Positions 51,363-61,757 of a DNA stretch of 64,000 nt are shown piece after piece. Location: positions 176,683-240,682 of the forward strand of contig NZ_RKLO01000004.1 in NCBI RefSeq assembly GCF_004011825.1. The letters are read 5' to 3'. The DNA comes from Rhodococcus xishaensis. GTDB lineage: Bacteria; Actinomycetota; Actinomycetes; Mycobacteriales; Mycobacteriaceae. The notes beneath the pieces were generated by a model. It saw nothing but the letters and a program-made list of their open reading frames with translations, was not told where the DNA came from and searched no databases. The position numbers and the translations under genes are program-made. How positions within the stretch are numbered: the first letter of the stretch is position 1; every line of letters begins with the position of its first letter.

Positions 51363-52649
51363 CTACTGAACGGCGTTGTTGATCGCCGCGGTCATGTCGG
51401 CAGTCGCCTGATCGACCGTGACGTCACCGTTCAGTGCCGCGCTTGTGTTGTCCTGGACCGCCTTGGAGACTCCGGTGTAGAAGGGCGTGACCGGACGCGG
51501 CTTGGCGTTTTCGAGGGCCGCCTTCAGCGCCGGCAGGTACGGGTACTGCTCGACCAGCGCCGGGTCGTCGTAGACCGACGCCAGGACCGGCGGGAACGAC
51601 TCGTCCGCAAACGCCATCTGGTTCTCGTCGTTCTGGATGAACGCGATGAAGTCACGTGCGGTCGCCTTGTTCTCGGAGAACACGTTGATGCCGTTGTTGT
51701 AGCCGCCCAGCGTGGACGCACCGGCACCGTCCGGGCCGACGATCGGTGCCACACCGACGTTGCCCCTCACCGACGATTCATCGGCCTGAGCGTTGTCCCA
51801 CATGTACGGCCAGTTGTAGGCGTACATCGCCTCACCGCCGACGAACGCGAGGTTGGTCTCCTCCTCGGTGAAGCCGATGGAGCGCTCGGCGATCTGGCCG
51901 GCCTGGTAGGCGTCGACCAGGGCCTGCAGACCCGCCTTCGACTCCGGCGACTCGACCTCGGGCGTGCTGCCGTCCGCTCCGACGACCGCGCCTCCCCACG
52001 AGTTGATGAACTGGGTGGCGTTGACGGTCAGACCCTCGTACAGCTTGAGCTGGGTGATCATGCAGTCCTGGACACCGTTCTCCTGTGCAACCTGGCAGCT
52101 GTCCGTGAGCGCGCTCCAGTTCGCCGGGGCCTCCGGCATCAGGTCGGTGCGGTAGTACAGCAGCTGCGCGTTGGTGTTCTGCGGAGCCGCGTACAGCGTG
52201 CCACGGTAGGTGGCGGACTCGACGGTGGCCGGCAGCAGCGGGGCGGTGTCGATCGCCAGCTCACCCTCGAGCGGCTGCAGCCAGCCGTTCGCAGCGAAGC
52301 CCGCGGTCCAGACCACGTCGAGCGCCATCACGTCGTAGTCGTCGTTGCCGGCCTGCAGCGACTGCTCCAGCCTGTTGCGCTGGTCGTCGGCCTCACCGGG
52401 CAGCTCCATCAGCGACACCTGCTCGTCCGGGTTCGCCGCATTCCACCTTTCGATGACGGGCTGCAGCTTGTCGGTGTCGTTCCTGCCCATCGCGAACGTG
52501 ATCGGGCCGCGGCCATCGAGGTTCTGCGTCGCAGCATCGTCGGCGCTGGCACTGCCGCCACCGTTGTCGCTCGCGCAGCCGGCGAGGGCGAGCAGCGCCA
52601 CGGCCGAAGCCGCGACCGCAACCCGCGAACGGGTATTGAAAGAACGCAT
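51363..52649 (-). CDS. lpqY: Sugar-binding lipoprotein (LpqY/MalE-type)
   Basis: A 428-aa extracytoplasmic binding protein. The signal peptide MRSFNTRSRVAVAASAVALL ends in the lipobox LAGC. Family 1 solute-binding features follow: FAMGRNDTDKLQPVIERWN, DVMALDVVWTAGFAANGWL and MYAYNWPYMW. It is separated from sugA by 35 bases. The mycobacterial LpqY recovers trehalose released during mycolate transfer; the ligand of this protein is assumed by synteny. Confidence 0.85.
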   Translation of the reverse strand: MRSFNTRSRVAVAASAVALLALAGCASDNGGGSASADDAATQNLDGRGPITFAMGRNDTDKLQPVIERWNAANPDEQVSLMELPGEADDQRNRLEQSLQAGNDDYDVMALDVVWTAGFAANGWLQPLEGELAIDTAPLLPATVESATYRGTLYAAPQNTNAQLLYYRTDLMPEAPANWSALTDSCQVAQENGVQDCMITQLKLYEGLTVNATQFINSWGGAVVGADGSTPEVESPESKAGLQALVDAYQAGQIAERSIGFTEEETNLAFVGGEAMYAYNWPYMWDNAQADESSVRGNVGVAPIVGPDGAGASTLGGYNNGINVFSENKATARDFIAFIQNDENQMAFADESFPPVLASVYDDPALVEQYPYLPALKAALENAKPRPVTPFYTGVSKAVQDNTSAALNGDVTVDQATADMTAAINNAVQ

Positions 52650-52754
52650 GGTTCACCTTTCATATAGACGTATCCGGTCCCGGCGCAGGGACGCTGCGGA
52701 CGTGCTCGCTGCCGGAGTGTGACGTATGTCCCCGCCTACTCTGGCACGAATGGA

Positions 52755-52772
52755 TTATGACTTCGGTCATAA
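52755..52772. promoter_or_regulatory. Perfect inverted repeat TTATGAC-TTCG-GTCATAA
   Basis: It lies between the ATPase gene stop and the lipoprotein gene start. As DNA it could be an operator for lpqY; as RNA on the minus strand it would be a short hairpin 23 bases after the sugC stop. There is no U-run, so the operator reading is preferred. Confidence 0.5.
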
Positions 52773-52795
52773 CCCCCACACTGGATCAGTAGGGC

Positions 52796-53878
<1,083 letters not shown>

Positions 53879-53976
53879 CTAGGAGCGGTCCCTTCACCGG
53901 CAGGAACGTGCCGGACGATCCGAGTCAGGGTGTACGAGCGTGCGGACAGCATAAGCGCCCGAAGTGTCCGAAATCA

Positions 53977-54477
53977 TCACCCTCGCATCGGCCGCAACCG
54001 CACGAACCGGATGTTTCGGCCCGCCTCCCGGAAGTCGGCCTCACTGCCGTCGACCTCGAAGCCGATGGTGGAGCACAGCCGAACAGCGAATTTCGGGTGG
54101 ACGTGGCCGTAGTGCGCCATCAGGTCGCCACCGGCATCGGAATCGAGGAACTCGGCCTCGACGGCGGCCCGTCGGCTGCCCACCTGGACCTTCGCCCGCG
54201 GATTCGCCTCGAGATTGCGAAACCAGTCCGACTTCGTCCCGAATCCAGCCGCGACGACGTACCCGTCCGGTGCTTCGCCACCGCGCCCGACCGCGTCGTG
54301 GTTGACGAGTTCGAGAACGACCCGACGGGTCTGCCCGCTGCGACGGCCAATGTGTTCGAGAAGAAGGAAGCGGTGGCCGAGCAGGCATCCGAGATGCCAC
54401 CGGTACAGCGCGATGGGCATGCGAAGAAACCGACGCTTCCAGCCGGTGGGTGGGGCGGGACGCGAGGTGATCCTCAT
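53977..54477 (-). CDS. DUF385/Ddn-type deazaflavin (F420)-dependent nitroreductase family protein
   Basis: A 166-aa split-barrel protein. Family blocks LLEHIGRRSGQTRRVVLELV, DGYVVAAGFGTKSDWFRNLE and ANPRAKVQVGSRR are clear. Such proteins bind F420 or reduce lipid-like quinones. The start at 54477 (MRITSRPAPP) is preferred to an upstream in-frame ATG that overlaps the intergenic region; no strong ribosome site is visible for either. It is divergent from an F420-type oxidoreductase gene. Confidence 0.83.
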   Translation of the reverse strand: MRITSRPAPPTGWKRRFLRMPIALYRWHLGCLLGHRFLLLEHIGRRSGQTRRVVLELVNHDAVGRGGEAPDGYVVAAGFGTKSDWFRNLEANPRAKVQVGSRRAAVEAEFLDSDAGGDLMAHYGHVHPKFAVRLCSTIGFEVDGSEADFREAGRNIRFVRLRPMRG

Positions 54478-54593
54478 GGGTTCAGTTTGCTCCACCACCC
54501 ATGTGTCAACCAACAACCAGTGCAACACGTCGATCGCGGGGATACGGTGGCATGAGAGTCACGGTGCAAAAGGAGTCACAAAAGGGAGTTCGC

Positions 54594-55388
54594 ATGACCC
54601 GTCCCGTGCGTATCGGCGTCCAGTTGCAGCCCCAGCATGCCCCCGACTACGGCAAGATCCGCGACGCCGTGTTGCGCGCGGAGGACGCCGGCGCCGACGT
54701 CGTCTTCAACTGGGATCACTTCTACCCCCTCTATGGCGACACGGACGGCGCGCACTTCGAGTGCTGGACGATGCTGGGCGCGTGGGCCGAGAAGACCGAA
54801 CGCGTCGAGATCGGTTCACTCGTCAGCTGCGCGGGCTACCGCAACCCGGACCTGCTGGCCGACATGGTCCGTACCGTCGACCACATCAGCGGCGGGCGAC
54901 TCATCCTGGGGATCGGCTCCGGCTGGTATGAGAAGGACTACGCCGCCTACGGCTACGAATTCGGCACCGCGGGATCGAGGCTGAGACTTCTCGGGGAGTA
55001 TCTGCCGCGCATCACATCTCGGCTCGGCAAGCTCAATCCCGCTCCGACACGACGTATTCCAATCCTCATCGGCGGTAGCGGCGAGAAGAAGACGCTGCGT
55101 CTGGTCGCCGAGTACGCCGACATCTGGCACGGTTTCGGCGAGCGGGACGAGTTCGTCCGCAAATCGGCGATCCTCGGGGAGCACTGCGGGGACGTGCAGC
55201 GGGACCCGCTCGAGATCGAACGTTCCACCTGGTGGCCGGGGACAGAACTCGCGCCGGCCTACGTCGAAGCGGGCGTCACCTTGTTCACAGACCACGTCGG
55301 CGGACCCGACTACGACCTCACCACGCTCCGTGAGGCACTCGCGTGGCGCGACGAGTACACACCGCCGCAGTTGTCCGGGCTCGCGTAG
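54594..55388 (+). CDS. LLM-class F420-dependent oxidoreductase
   Basis: A 264-aa luciferase-like TIM-barrel enzyme. Visible blocks: VRIGVQLQPQHAPDYGKIRD, VFNWDHFYPLYG, the F420-type loop GSLVSCAGYRNPDLLADM and RLILGIGSGWYEKDYAAYGY. The start is ATG 54594 with GGGAG before it. It faces the DUF385 gene, another F420-type protein, so both may act on the same redox chemistry (inference). The next gene starts nine bases after its stop. Confidence 0.88.
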   Translation: MTRPVRIGVQLQPQHAPDYGKIRDAVLRAEDAGADVVFNWDHFYPLYGDTDGAHFECWTMLGAWAEKTERVEIGSLVSCAGYRNPDLLADMVRTVDHISGGRLILGIGSGWYEKDYAAYGYEFGTAGSRLRLLGEYLPRITSRLGKLNPAPTRRIPILIGGSGEKKTLRLVAEYADIWHGFGERDEFVRKSAILGEHCGDVQRDPLEIERSTWWPGTELAPAYVEAGVTLFTDHVGGPDYDLTTLREALAWRDEYTPPQLSGLA

Positions 55389-55396
55389 CTCCGAGG

Positions 55397-57196
55397 ATGC
55401 TCGTGGCCGCCTCCGCTGCTTCCCGGTTCCGCGCGGTGGCGGTGCTGGTGGTCTTGCTGCCCGTGCTCGTGCTCGCGGCGTGCTCTCCCGGCCGGAACAC
55501 GGCGGCACCGACCGACCTGTGCGCGCCGCCCGGTGTCGACAGTGCCACCGCGCTGCCGACCAACCTCGACACTGCCGCCGTCGGTGAGGACACATACACG
55601 ACCCAGGACACGCTGCCACTCACCGCCATCGATACCTCGAGGCTGAACCTCATCAGACCCGGCACGCTCACGGTGGGGACACTGTCGGACGCGCCGCCGA
55701 GCGTCTGCGTCAACTCACAGCACGTGTTCACCGGCTTCGACAACGAGCTGCTGCGGGCCGTCGCCGCGAAACTTGGACTGCAGGTCGAGTTCGTCGGTAC
55801 CGAGTTCGTCGGGTTGCTCGCGCAGGTGGCGGGCCATCGCTTCGACGTCGGATCGTCGTCGATCGTGACCACCGACGCCCGACGCCAGACGGTCGACTTC
55901 ACCAACGGCTACGATTTCGGCTATCACGCACTCGTCGTGCTGAATGGCAGCCCCATCGAGGGGTTCTCGGACCTGAACTCGTCCATGCGAATCGGCGTAG
56001 TCCAGGGGACGGTGCAGGACAACTACGTCACCAACACCCTCGGAATAACGCCGGTACAGTTCCCCGACTACAACACGGCGTACGCAAGCCTCAAGACCGG
56101 ACAGATCGATGCGTGGGTGGCGCCGTCGCAGCAGGCCGAGGGCGCGGTCGTTCCCGGTGATCCGACCTCGATCGTGCAGAACACCTTCAGCCTCGACAAC
56201 TATGTGGGCTGGGCGGTCGCGAAGGACAACCAGCTACTCATCGACGCACTCAATTCGGGACTCGACGCCGTGATCGCCGACGGGACCTGGTCGCAGCTGT
56301 ACTCGGACTGGGTGCCTCGGGCGTTACCGACCGGATGGAAGCCGGGCAGTAGGGCCGCGCCCACCCCCGAGCTGCCGGACTTCGCGGCCCTCGCCGCGCA
56401 GAGGCCGGCCACGTCCGAACCGTCTACAACGCAATCGAAATCGACACTGCAGCAGCTCGGTGAGACGTTCTTCAACTGGGAGCTGTACCAGCGGGCCTTC
56501 CCGGAGTTGCTGCGCACCGGCCTGCCGAACACTCTCATCCTTGCGCTGACATCGGGCATCGCAGGCACGGTGATCGGCATGTTCCTCGCTGTCGCCGGCA
56601 TCTCCCGCACCCGCTGGCTGCGCTGGCCCGCCCGGGTCTACACCGACATCTTCCGTGGCCTGCCCGCCGTGGTGATCATCCTGATCGTCGGCCTGGGCGT
56701 GGGTCCGGTGGTCCAGGGGCTGACCGGCAACAATCCGTACTGGTTGGGTGCGGCCGCGCTGGCGCTGTTGGCGGCCGCATACATCGGTGAGATCTTCCGG
56801 TCCGGCATCCAGAGCGTCGAGCCTGGTCAAATGGAAGCGGCTCGCGCCCTGGGCTTTTCGTACCGTCGCTCGATGGCGCTCGTCGTGGTCCCGCAAGGTG
56901 TACGACGGGTGCTGCCGGCCCTGATGAACCAGTTCATATCACTGATCAAGGACTCGTCGCTGATCTACTTCCTAGGGCTGCTCGCCACCCAGCGGGAGCT
57001 GTTCGCCGTCGGGCGAGACCTCAATGCACAAACCGGCAACCTGTCGCCGCTCGTCGCCGCCGGACTGTTCTACCTGGCGCTGACGGTCCCACTCACCCAC
57101 CTGGTGAACTACATTGACCGGCGGCTGCGGCACGGCCGCCCCGACAAAGGCACGCTCGACGAGCTCGACCAGGCCATCGTCGTGGAGAGAGGCTGA
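55397..57196 (+). CDS. Fused amino-acid-binding lipoprotein and ABC permease
   Basis: A 599-aa protein. Residues 1–32 are a lipoprotein signal (VLVVLLPVLVLAAC lipobox). A family 3 solute-binding domain follows (GTLTVGTLSDAPPSVCVN, FDNELLRAVAAKLGLQVEF, VDFTNGYDFGYHALVV), then a linker rich in Ser/Thr/Pro, then a HisM/GlnP-type permease (GLPNTLILALTSGIAGTVIG; EAA loop QMEAARALGFSYRRSMALVV). Such fusions place the receptor on the permease itself and are known among polar amino-acid importers. It is cotranscribed with the ATPase gene, three bases downstream. Confidence 0.88.
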   Translation: MLVAASAASRFRAVAVLVVLLPVLVLAACSPGRNTAAPTDLCAPPGVDSATALPTNLDTAAVGEDTYTTQDTLPLTAIDTSRLNLIRPGTLTVGTLSDAPPSVCVNSQHVFTGFDNELLRAVAAKLGLQVEFVGTEFVGLLAQVAGHRFDVGSSSIVTTDARRQTVDFTNGYDFGYHALVVLNGSPIEGFSDLNSSMRIGVVQGTVQDNYVTNTLGITPVQFPDYNTAYASLKTGQIDAWVAPSQQAEGAVVPGDPTSIVQNTFSLDNYVGWAVAKDNQLLIDALNSGLDAVIADGTWSQLYSDWVPRALPTGWKPGSRAAPTPELPDFAALAAQRPATSEPSTTQSKSTLQQLGETFFNWELYQRAFPELLRTGLPNTLILALTSGIAGTVIGMFLAVAGISRTRWLRWPARVYTDIFRGLPAVVIILIVGLGVGPVVQGLTGNNPYWLGAAALALLAAAYIGEIFRSGIQSVEPGQMEAARALGFSYRRSMALVVVPQGVRRVLPALMNQFISLIKDSSLIYFLGLLATQRELFAVGRDLNAQTGNLSPLVAAGLFYLALTVPLTHLVNYIDRRLRHGRPDKGTLDELDQAIVVERG

Positions 57197-57199
57197 CCC

Positions 57200-57931
57200 G
57201 TGACCGATTCCGTCTCCCTCACCGGTACCGGACTGCACCTGGCCTTCGGGTCCAACAGGGTGCTGCGCGGGGTGGATGTGCACGTCGACGCCGGTAAGAC
57301 CGTCACCGTGATCGGGCCGTCGGGATCGGGGAAGTCGACACTGCTGCGGGTCCTCAACCGGCTGCACGAACCCGACGCGGGCGACGTCCTCCTGGAAGGC
57401 CGATCAGTGCTGCGGGACAACCCCGACCAGCTGCGGCAGCGGATCGGCATGGTGTTCCAGCATTTCAACCTGTTCCCGCACCGCACCGTCGCCGACAACA
57501 TCGCATTGGGTCCACGCAAGCTCAAGAAGATGTCGAAGGAAGCTGCCCGCCAGGTCGCACTCGACCAACTCGAGCTCGTCGGCCTGACGAACAAGGCCGA
57601 CTCACGTCCGGGCAATCTGTCCGGCGGGCAGCAGCAGCGCGTCGCAATCGCCCGCGCGCTCGCGATGGAACCACAAATCATGTTCTTCGACGAGGCGACG
57701 TCGGCGCTCGATCCCGAACTGGTCAAAGGCGTGCTGGCGCTCATGAGCGACCTCGCCAAGGGTGGCATGACGATGGTGGTGGTCACCCACGAGATGGGAT
57801 TCGCGCGGTCGGTGTCGGACACGGTCGTGTTCATGGATCACGGCGCGGTGGTCGAATCCGGTGAGCCGGAACAGGTTTTCGACAGTCCCGAAACGCCCCG
57901 GCTCCAGAGCTTCCTGTCGGAAGTTCTCTAG
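57200..57931 (+). CDS. glnQ: Amino-acid ABC transporter ATP-binding protein (GlnQ-type)
   Basis: A 243-aa ATPase: Walker [14 protein letters not shown]-loop [11 protein letters not shown], signature [15 protein letters not shown], Walker [14 protein letters not shown], and the H-loop [12 protein letters not shown] typical of polar amino-acid importers. It energises the fused binding-protein/permease. A decayed copy of this gene lies at 59718–60190. Confidence 0.93.
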   Translation: MTDSVSLTGTGLHLAFGSNRVLRGVDVHVDAGKTVTVIGPSGSGKSTLLRVLNRLHEPDAGDVLLEGRSVLRDNPDQLRQRIGMVFQHFNLFPHRTVADNIALGPRKLKKMSKEAARQVALDQLELVGLTNKADSRPGNLSGGQQQRVAIARALAMEPQIMFFDEATSALDPELVKGVLALMSDLAKGGMTMVVVTHEMGFARSVSDTVVFMDHGAVVESGEPEQVFDSPETPRLQSFLSEVL

Positions 57932-58406
57932 CCACCGCCAGATATCAAGGTGGACACCAGTAGAGGAACACGACGGTAGCTCAGTCACTGACGCTGGCGC
58001 CCGTGGTGGTGCAGCGCAAGACTCCAGCGACGTCCAAACATGAGCTCCAGCCACACAACACTACCTCAAATACGAACCTTGAACGACGGGCCTTCTGCGC
58101 CAGACATATTGGCGTAAGACACTTTCCGTATTTTGTCTCATCTTTGCGGCCGCCGAGCAGACCAGTCCAACCCTGCTGGATCTCGGTGGATGACTCGACT
58201 ACTGCGTCCGAACCGTCTGTATTGCATACGGTTTCGAAAACGCAGGATTCCGAGACAGAGTCGGCGATCTCAACGTGCGAGGGACACGTTGCCCTACGAG
58301 ATACGTTCCCCTGTAAGCTTCTCGGCGCCGCGGGTGCCCATGTACCCATGTCGGCCCGGGGGGCTACCAGTCGGGGGAACCCAGCACTGTACTTCAGGAG
58401 GACTTC
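57932..58406. other. Long intergenic region before the Gly-rich secreted protein
   Basis: About 475 bases of lower GC than the neighbours. No gene is supported. The last ~100 bases carry GGGGGGCTACC and CGGGGGAACCC and lead into AGGAGG, so the promoter and leader of the next gene lie here. Part of the GGGGGG-rich element recalls the leaders at 61617 and 63386. Confidence 0.45.
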
Positions 58407-59477
58407 TTGTCTCATTCCGTCCGTAAGCGCCTGATTGGCGTCGCCGCTGCCGTCAGCCTCGTCGCCGGTGGCTTCGGCGTCGCCGAGGCGAGCGCCACGC
58501 CGGGGAAGCCTGGCGCCCAGGCCACGCAGACCACCGAGAAGTCGGGTGGACGTGGCTACGGCAACGAGAGCCGCGGTAACGGCTACAGCCACCGCGACCG
58601 TGACAACAACGACCGCGACCGCGACCGCGACAACAGCTACGGCGACAACAACGACCGCGACCGCGACAACAGCTACGGCGACCGCGACAACAGCTACGGC
58701 GACCGCGACAACAGCTACGGCGACGGCTACGGCGGCGGCAACCCCGGCGACGGCAACCCCGGCGACGGCTACGGCGGCGGCAACCCCGGCGGCAACCCCG
58801 GCGGCGGCAACCCCGGCGGCGGCAACCCCGGCGACGGCAACCCCGGCGACGGCTACGGCGGCGGCAACCCCGGCGGCGGCTACGGCGGCGGCAACCCCGG
58901 CGGCGGCTACGGCGGCGGCAACCCCGGCGGCGGCAACCCCGGCGGCGGCAACCCCGGCGGCGGCAACCCCGGCGGCGGCAACCCCGGCGGCGGCAACCCC
59001 GGCGGCGGCAACCCCGGCGGCGGCTACGGCGGCGGCAACCCCGGCGGCGGCAACCCCGGCGACCTCGACGCGTTCGGCTCGCTGAGCACCATCGAGGTCA
59101 GTACCAGCTCGTTGAGTTCCATCGACGTCAGCACCAGCTCGCTGAGCACCATCGAGGCCAGCACCGGAAGCCTGGCACTCGGCAGCTTGGCACTCGGGCT
59201 CGCGGCTGGCGGCTTCGGCGCACCTCTGGCGAGCGCTATGCCGACGGGGAGCGCCCTGCCGGCTGTGGACGCCATTCCGGCGGCGGGCGCCATGCCGGCG
59301 GGGAGCACCATACCGACGGAGGCTGGTGCCCCGGCCACCGAGAACACTGTGCCCCTGGGTGGGCCCGACGGCGAGGGCGACTGCTCCTGCACCGGCGGCG
59401 ACACCGGCATCTCAACCGGCAGCGCGGCCCTGGCTGGTCTGGCCCTAGGCGGGCTGACCTTCGGTCTCCTCAGCTAG
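58407..59477 (+). CDS. Secreted repeat protein rich in Asn-Pro-Gly-Gly-Gly
   Basis: A 356-aa exported protein. The start is TTG at 58407: AGGAGG lies six bases upstream, and the product then begins (M)SHSVRKRLIG with a signal peptide cut after ASA. The mature part has two low-complexity zones: charged repeats RDRDNSYGD (about residues 60–108), then about 25 copies of GGGNPGGGNPG/GYGGGNPG variants to residue ~220. Next come SLSTIEVSTSS repeats and a hydrophobic Gly/Leu/Ala tail ending ALAGLALGGLTFGLLS. A pair of Cys (DCSCTG) precedes the tail. The repeats make the protein flexible and variable in length; a surface or wall-matrix role is possible but not shown. Confidence 0.82.
   Translation: MSHSVRKRLIGVAAAVSLVAGGFGVAEASATPGKPGAQATQTTEKSGGRGYGNESRGNGYSHRDRDNNDRDRDRDNSYGDNNDRDRDNSYGDRDNSYGDRDNSYGDGYGGGNPGDGNPGDGYGGGNPGGNPGGGNPGGGNPGDGNPGDGYGGGNPGGGYGGGNPGGGYGGGNPGGGNPGGGNPGGGNPGGGNPGGGNPGGGNPGGGYGGGNPGGGNPGDLDAFGSLSTIEVSTSSLSSIDVSTSSLSTIEASTGSLALGSLALGLAAGGFGAPLASAMPTGSALPAVDAIPAAGAMPAGSTIPTEAGAPATENTVPLGGPDGEGDCSCTGGDTGISTGSAALAGLALGGLTFGLLS
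58590..59065 (+). repeat. Short tandem repeats in the Gly-rich gene
   Basis: 27-base units encoding RDRDNSYGD give way to 15-base units encoding GGNPG (GGCGGCAACCCCGGC). Identical units are in tandem, so copy-number change by slippage is expected. The units are multiples of three and keep the frame. Confidence 0.9.
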
Positions 59478-59493
59478 CCGATCCAGTGACACA

Positions 59494-59524
59494 CCGAAGG
59501 CCCCGCCAATGGCGGGGCCTTCGG
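59494..59524 (+). terminator. Terminator of the Gly-rich gene (family terminator 1)
   Basis: CCGAAGGCCCCGCC pairs with GGCGGGGCCTTCGG around AAT, a 14-bp stem, followed by CCGTTCAA. Nearly the same hairpin follows three other genes in this region. Confidence 0.92.
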
Positions 59525-59717
59525 CCGTTCAATCTGGCTCCATCCGCTATGGAGTCGGTCAGGTTCGGCACCCGTGTGTGGCAGCGGCAGACCCACCCCC
59601 GTCGTGCAGAACTAGCTCAGACCTCAACAACCATGCGCGCTAGGCGTCACATGAGACAGCCAACCCGAAACCACCGTCCGGATGGAAGTTGGGCACCGGG
59701 CCCGTGCCGGCCTCCGA

Positions 59718-60190
59718 GTTGATCAGGCCGCGCGGGATCGAGAAAGTCCACACTGCTGTGAATACTGAGCCGATTGCACAGACCCGACGCGGGCGACCTC
59801 CTCCTCGAAGGCCGATCGGTGCTGCGAGACAACCCGGACCAACTGCGGCCGCGGATCGGCATGGTGCTTTGGCACTCCGGTGAACAAGAGCGACTCGCGT
59901 CCAGGCAATCTGTCCGGCGGACAACAGCATCGCGTCGCGACGGAACCGCAGGTGGTGTTCTTCGACGACGTGATGTCGGCGCTCGATGCCGAACTGGTCA
60001 AACGCGTGCTGGCGCTGATGAGCGACCTCCCGAAAAGCGGCATGAGGATGGTGGTGGTCACCCACGAGATGGGATTCGCGCGGTCGGTGTCGGACATTGT
60101 TGTGTTCATGGATCATGACACGGTGGTCGAATCGGGGGTTCCGGAGCAACTCTTCGACAATCCCGAAACGCCTCGGCTCCAGAGCTTCTT
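59718..60190 (+). pseudogene. Decayed duplicate of glnQ
   Basis: Segments match the intact gene at 57200: the ruined Walker A region (GCGGGATCGAGAAAGTCCAC against GTCGGGATCGGGGAAGTCGA), then [20 protein letters not shown], then a deletion from the Q-loop to [20 protein letters not shown], then [15 protein letters not shown] to the end ([12 protein letters not shown]). Loss of the P-loop, frameshifts and the internal deletion rule out function. The copy sits after the Gly-rich gene, which shows that a segment including the end of the transporter operon was once duplicated. Confidence 0.9.
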
Positions 60191-60686
60191 GGTCGGAGGT
60201 TCCCTACTGGCTTGGCGCAGGATGCCGGGGCTCCGGTGCTGGACAGGTTGGCCAGCGCTGGAGCACGGCAGGTGTCAGCTACGGGACAAGCATCCAGTGA
60301 TCTGGTCCCGGAAATCGTGCACCAAATGACACGGTCGGCGATTCGATGACGATCGCTGTCTCCCAGATTGCGCGGTCGATACTGCGCTCGCCCGCGTGAC
60401 CTGCCTCCCGTTCGAGGCACTCTAGCCGGGCTCTCCAAGCAAGGTTCTCCAGGGGCACAAGCGATTGCCCACGGAAGACGTGACCGATTGGGGAACAGTG
60501 TTTTCCGGTGAGGAAGACTTCAACTGGTACCCAGGAGCAGCATCGCAGGCTGTGACACGGTTCCGTTGCGGCGGTGCCGATACGGCCAAGACGGCTGAAG
60601 TCCAAAGGACTACGGGCGCCCTGTGCGCTTAAGCGTCGCCGAGGTTCGGCGCGATCAGCCTCTTCGACCGCTGCGCGGTAGTACAC
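60191..60686. other. No supportable gene
   Basis: About 500 bases between the glnQ remnant and the next secreted-family gene. No signal peptide is encoded in the frame upstream of 60687, and no leader hairpin like that at 61715 is evident. Confidence 0.45.
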
Positions 60687-61160
60687 GTGGTGGCGGCCAG
60701 CACCGGCTCGCTCGGTTCGGCCGGGTCGAGTTCGCAGGAGGAAGTCACCCTCTCCGCCGCCGTCGTCGACGGCAACGAAGTCACCGTCACCATCGACAAC
60801 GACACCGACGAATCCCTGGTCTGCACCTGGCACGCGAAGGGCAAGGATGCGGCCGACGGCGACGATCCGGCCGCCGCCTTCCACGACATCGTCGAGCCGG
60901 GTCCCCGGGAAGAGAAGGCGACCATCGACGTCGACGGCGACTACCTCATCAACTGGGATTGCACCTCTTCCGAGACCGACGAGCGTTGGGGAACGGAAGG
61001 CGACCAGCCGACGGCTGATCCGTACGCGTTCGCCATCGGCGACGACGAGTTGGGCGAGGGCAGCCTGGGCGGCGACACCGGCAGCCTGGTCACCGGCGGC
61101 CTGGTCGTCGGCAGCCTGGTCCTCGGAGGCCTGGCCATCGGCGGCCTTGTCCTGGGCTGA
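60687..61160 (+). CDS. Secreted-family paralogue without a signal peptide (possibly 5'-decayed)
   Basis: The 157-aa frame from GTG 60687 starts VAASTGSLGSAGSSSQ and has a β-rich middle with two Cys (SLVCTWHAKG and LINWDCTSSE) and the hydrophobic tail GGLVVGSLVLGGLAIGGLVLG at the very C-terminus. The layout equals that of the protein at 61758, but the signal peptide is missing; the in-frame sequence back to the stop at 60630 gives only AISLFDRCAVVHVVAAS, which is a poor signal. No good ribosome site precedes any start. It is probably a paralogue whose 5' end has decayed, although the rest is uninterrupted and its terminator is intact. Confidence 0.55.
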   Translation: MVAASTGSLGSAGSSSQEEVTLSAAVVDGNEVTVTIDNDTDESLVCTWHAKGKDAADGDDPAAAFHDIVEPGPREEKATIDVDGDYLINWDCTSSETDERWGTEGDQPTADPYAFAIGDDELGEGSLGGDTGSLVTGGLVVGSLVLGGLAIGGLVLG

Positions 61161-61174
61161 TCCAGACGGAGACA

Positions 61175-61206
61175 CCGAAGGCCCCGCCAAACGGCGGGGC
61201 CTTCGG
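61175..61206 (+). terminator. Family terminator 2
   Basis: CCGAAGGCCCCGCC and GGCGGGGCCTTCGG around an AAAC loop, followed by CCGTTCAA. Same stem as at 59494. Confidence 0.92.
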
Positions 61207-61616
61207 CCGTTCAAAGGCTTCAATTCGCAAGCGGCCCCGCACCGGAAACGCGTCGGCCATCGCACCCTCCACGGCATGAAGCCGTCCACGAGACCCGCGA
61301 GGTACCGCTCACGCAAACCCGTGGAAACCTTTGGCGGACAAAATCACACCGCCCGACCGACTCGACACGAGCGAGGCAATTGCTCCAGTTGCCGTACCGC
61401 TGTAGCGGAAACCGCGAGCGCAGGACGAACTGATGGTCTCCGGCGTCGCCGAGGTTCCACAGGATGCAGATTCCGTCCGTCGACTCTCCCACGACCGCCC
61501 TGTGACTAGTCTCACATCTGCCCTATTGCGCCAGCGCAACAACACTTTTGACCACCGTCCAGCCGTTCTTGTGAGATCAGTGGGCGTGTTGTTCCGACCA
61601 TCAGATCGTAAAGACC

Positions 61617-61757
61617 GTGTTAGCTTCTAACAGCACAGCAGGTACGAAATGACCTGTTCGGGGGGATTCCGATCGGGCTCTGTGGCCAATTACCAGCCAG
61701 CCAGCTGCGCATATCCGCACGCCGTCGTGTGCGGTCCGTTGAACCCTAGGAGTACCC
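61617..61757 (+). promoter_or_regulatory. Shared leader of the secreted family, copy 1, with hairpin before the ribosome site
   Basis: This stretch aligns with 63386–63523: GTGTTAGC, GCACAGCAGG, CGAAATG-CCTGT, GGGGGGATTCCGATC and CTCTG-GG occur in the same order. A hairpin CCGCAC/GTGCGG (61715–61734) sits directly before the AGGAG ribosome site. The rest of the upstream region back to 61207 holds no gene. Confidence 0.7.

Noticed and set aside
58435..59085. Frame encoding long Thr/Ala alternations in the Gly-rich gene
   Set aside because: It is the +1 shadow of the GGNPG/RDRDNSYGD repeats; the signal peptide and ribosome site belong to the frame from TTG 58407.
61617..61757. Cyclic di-AMP (ydaO) riboswitch in the secreted-family leader
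   Set aside because: Such switches precede wall-hydrolase genes in actinobacteria and I considered one, but the conserved core blocks could not be found.
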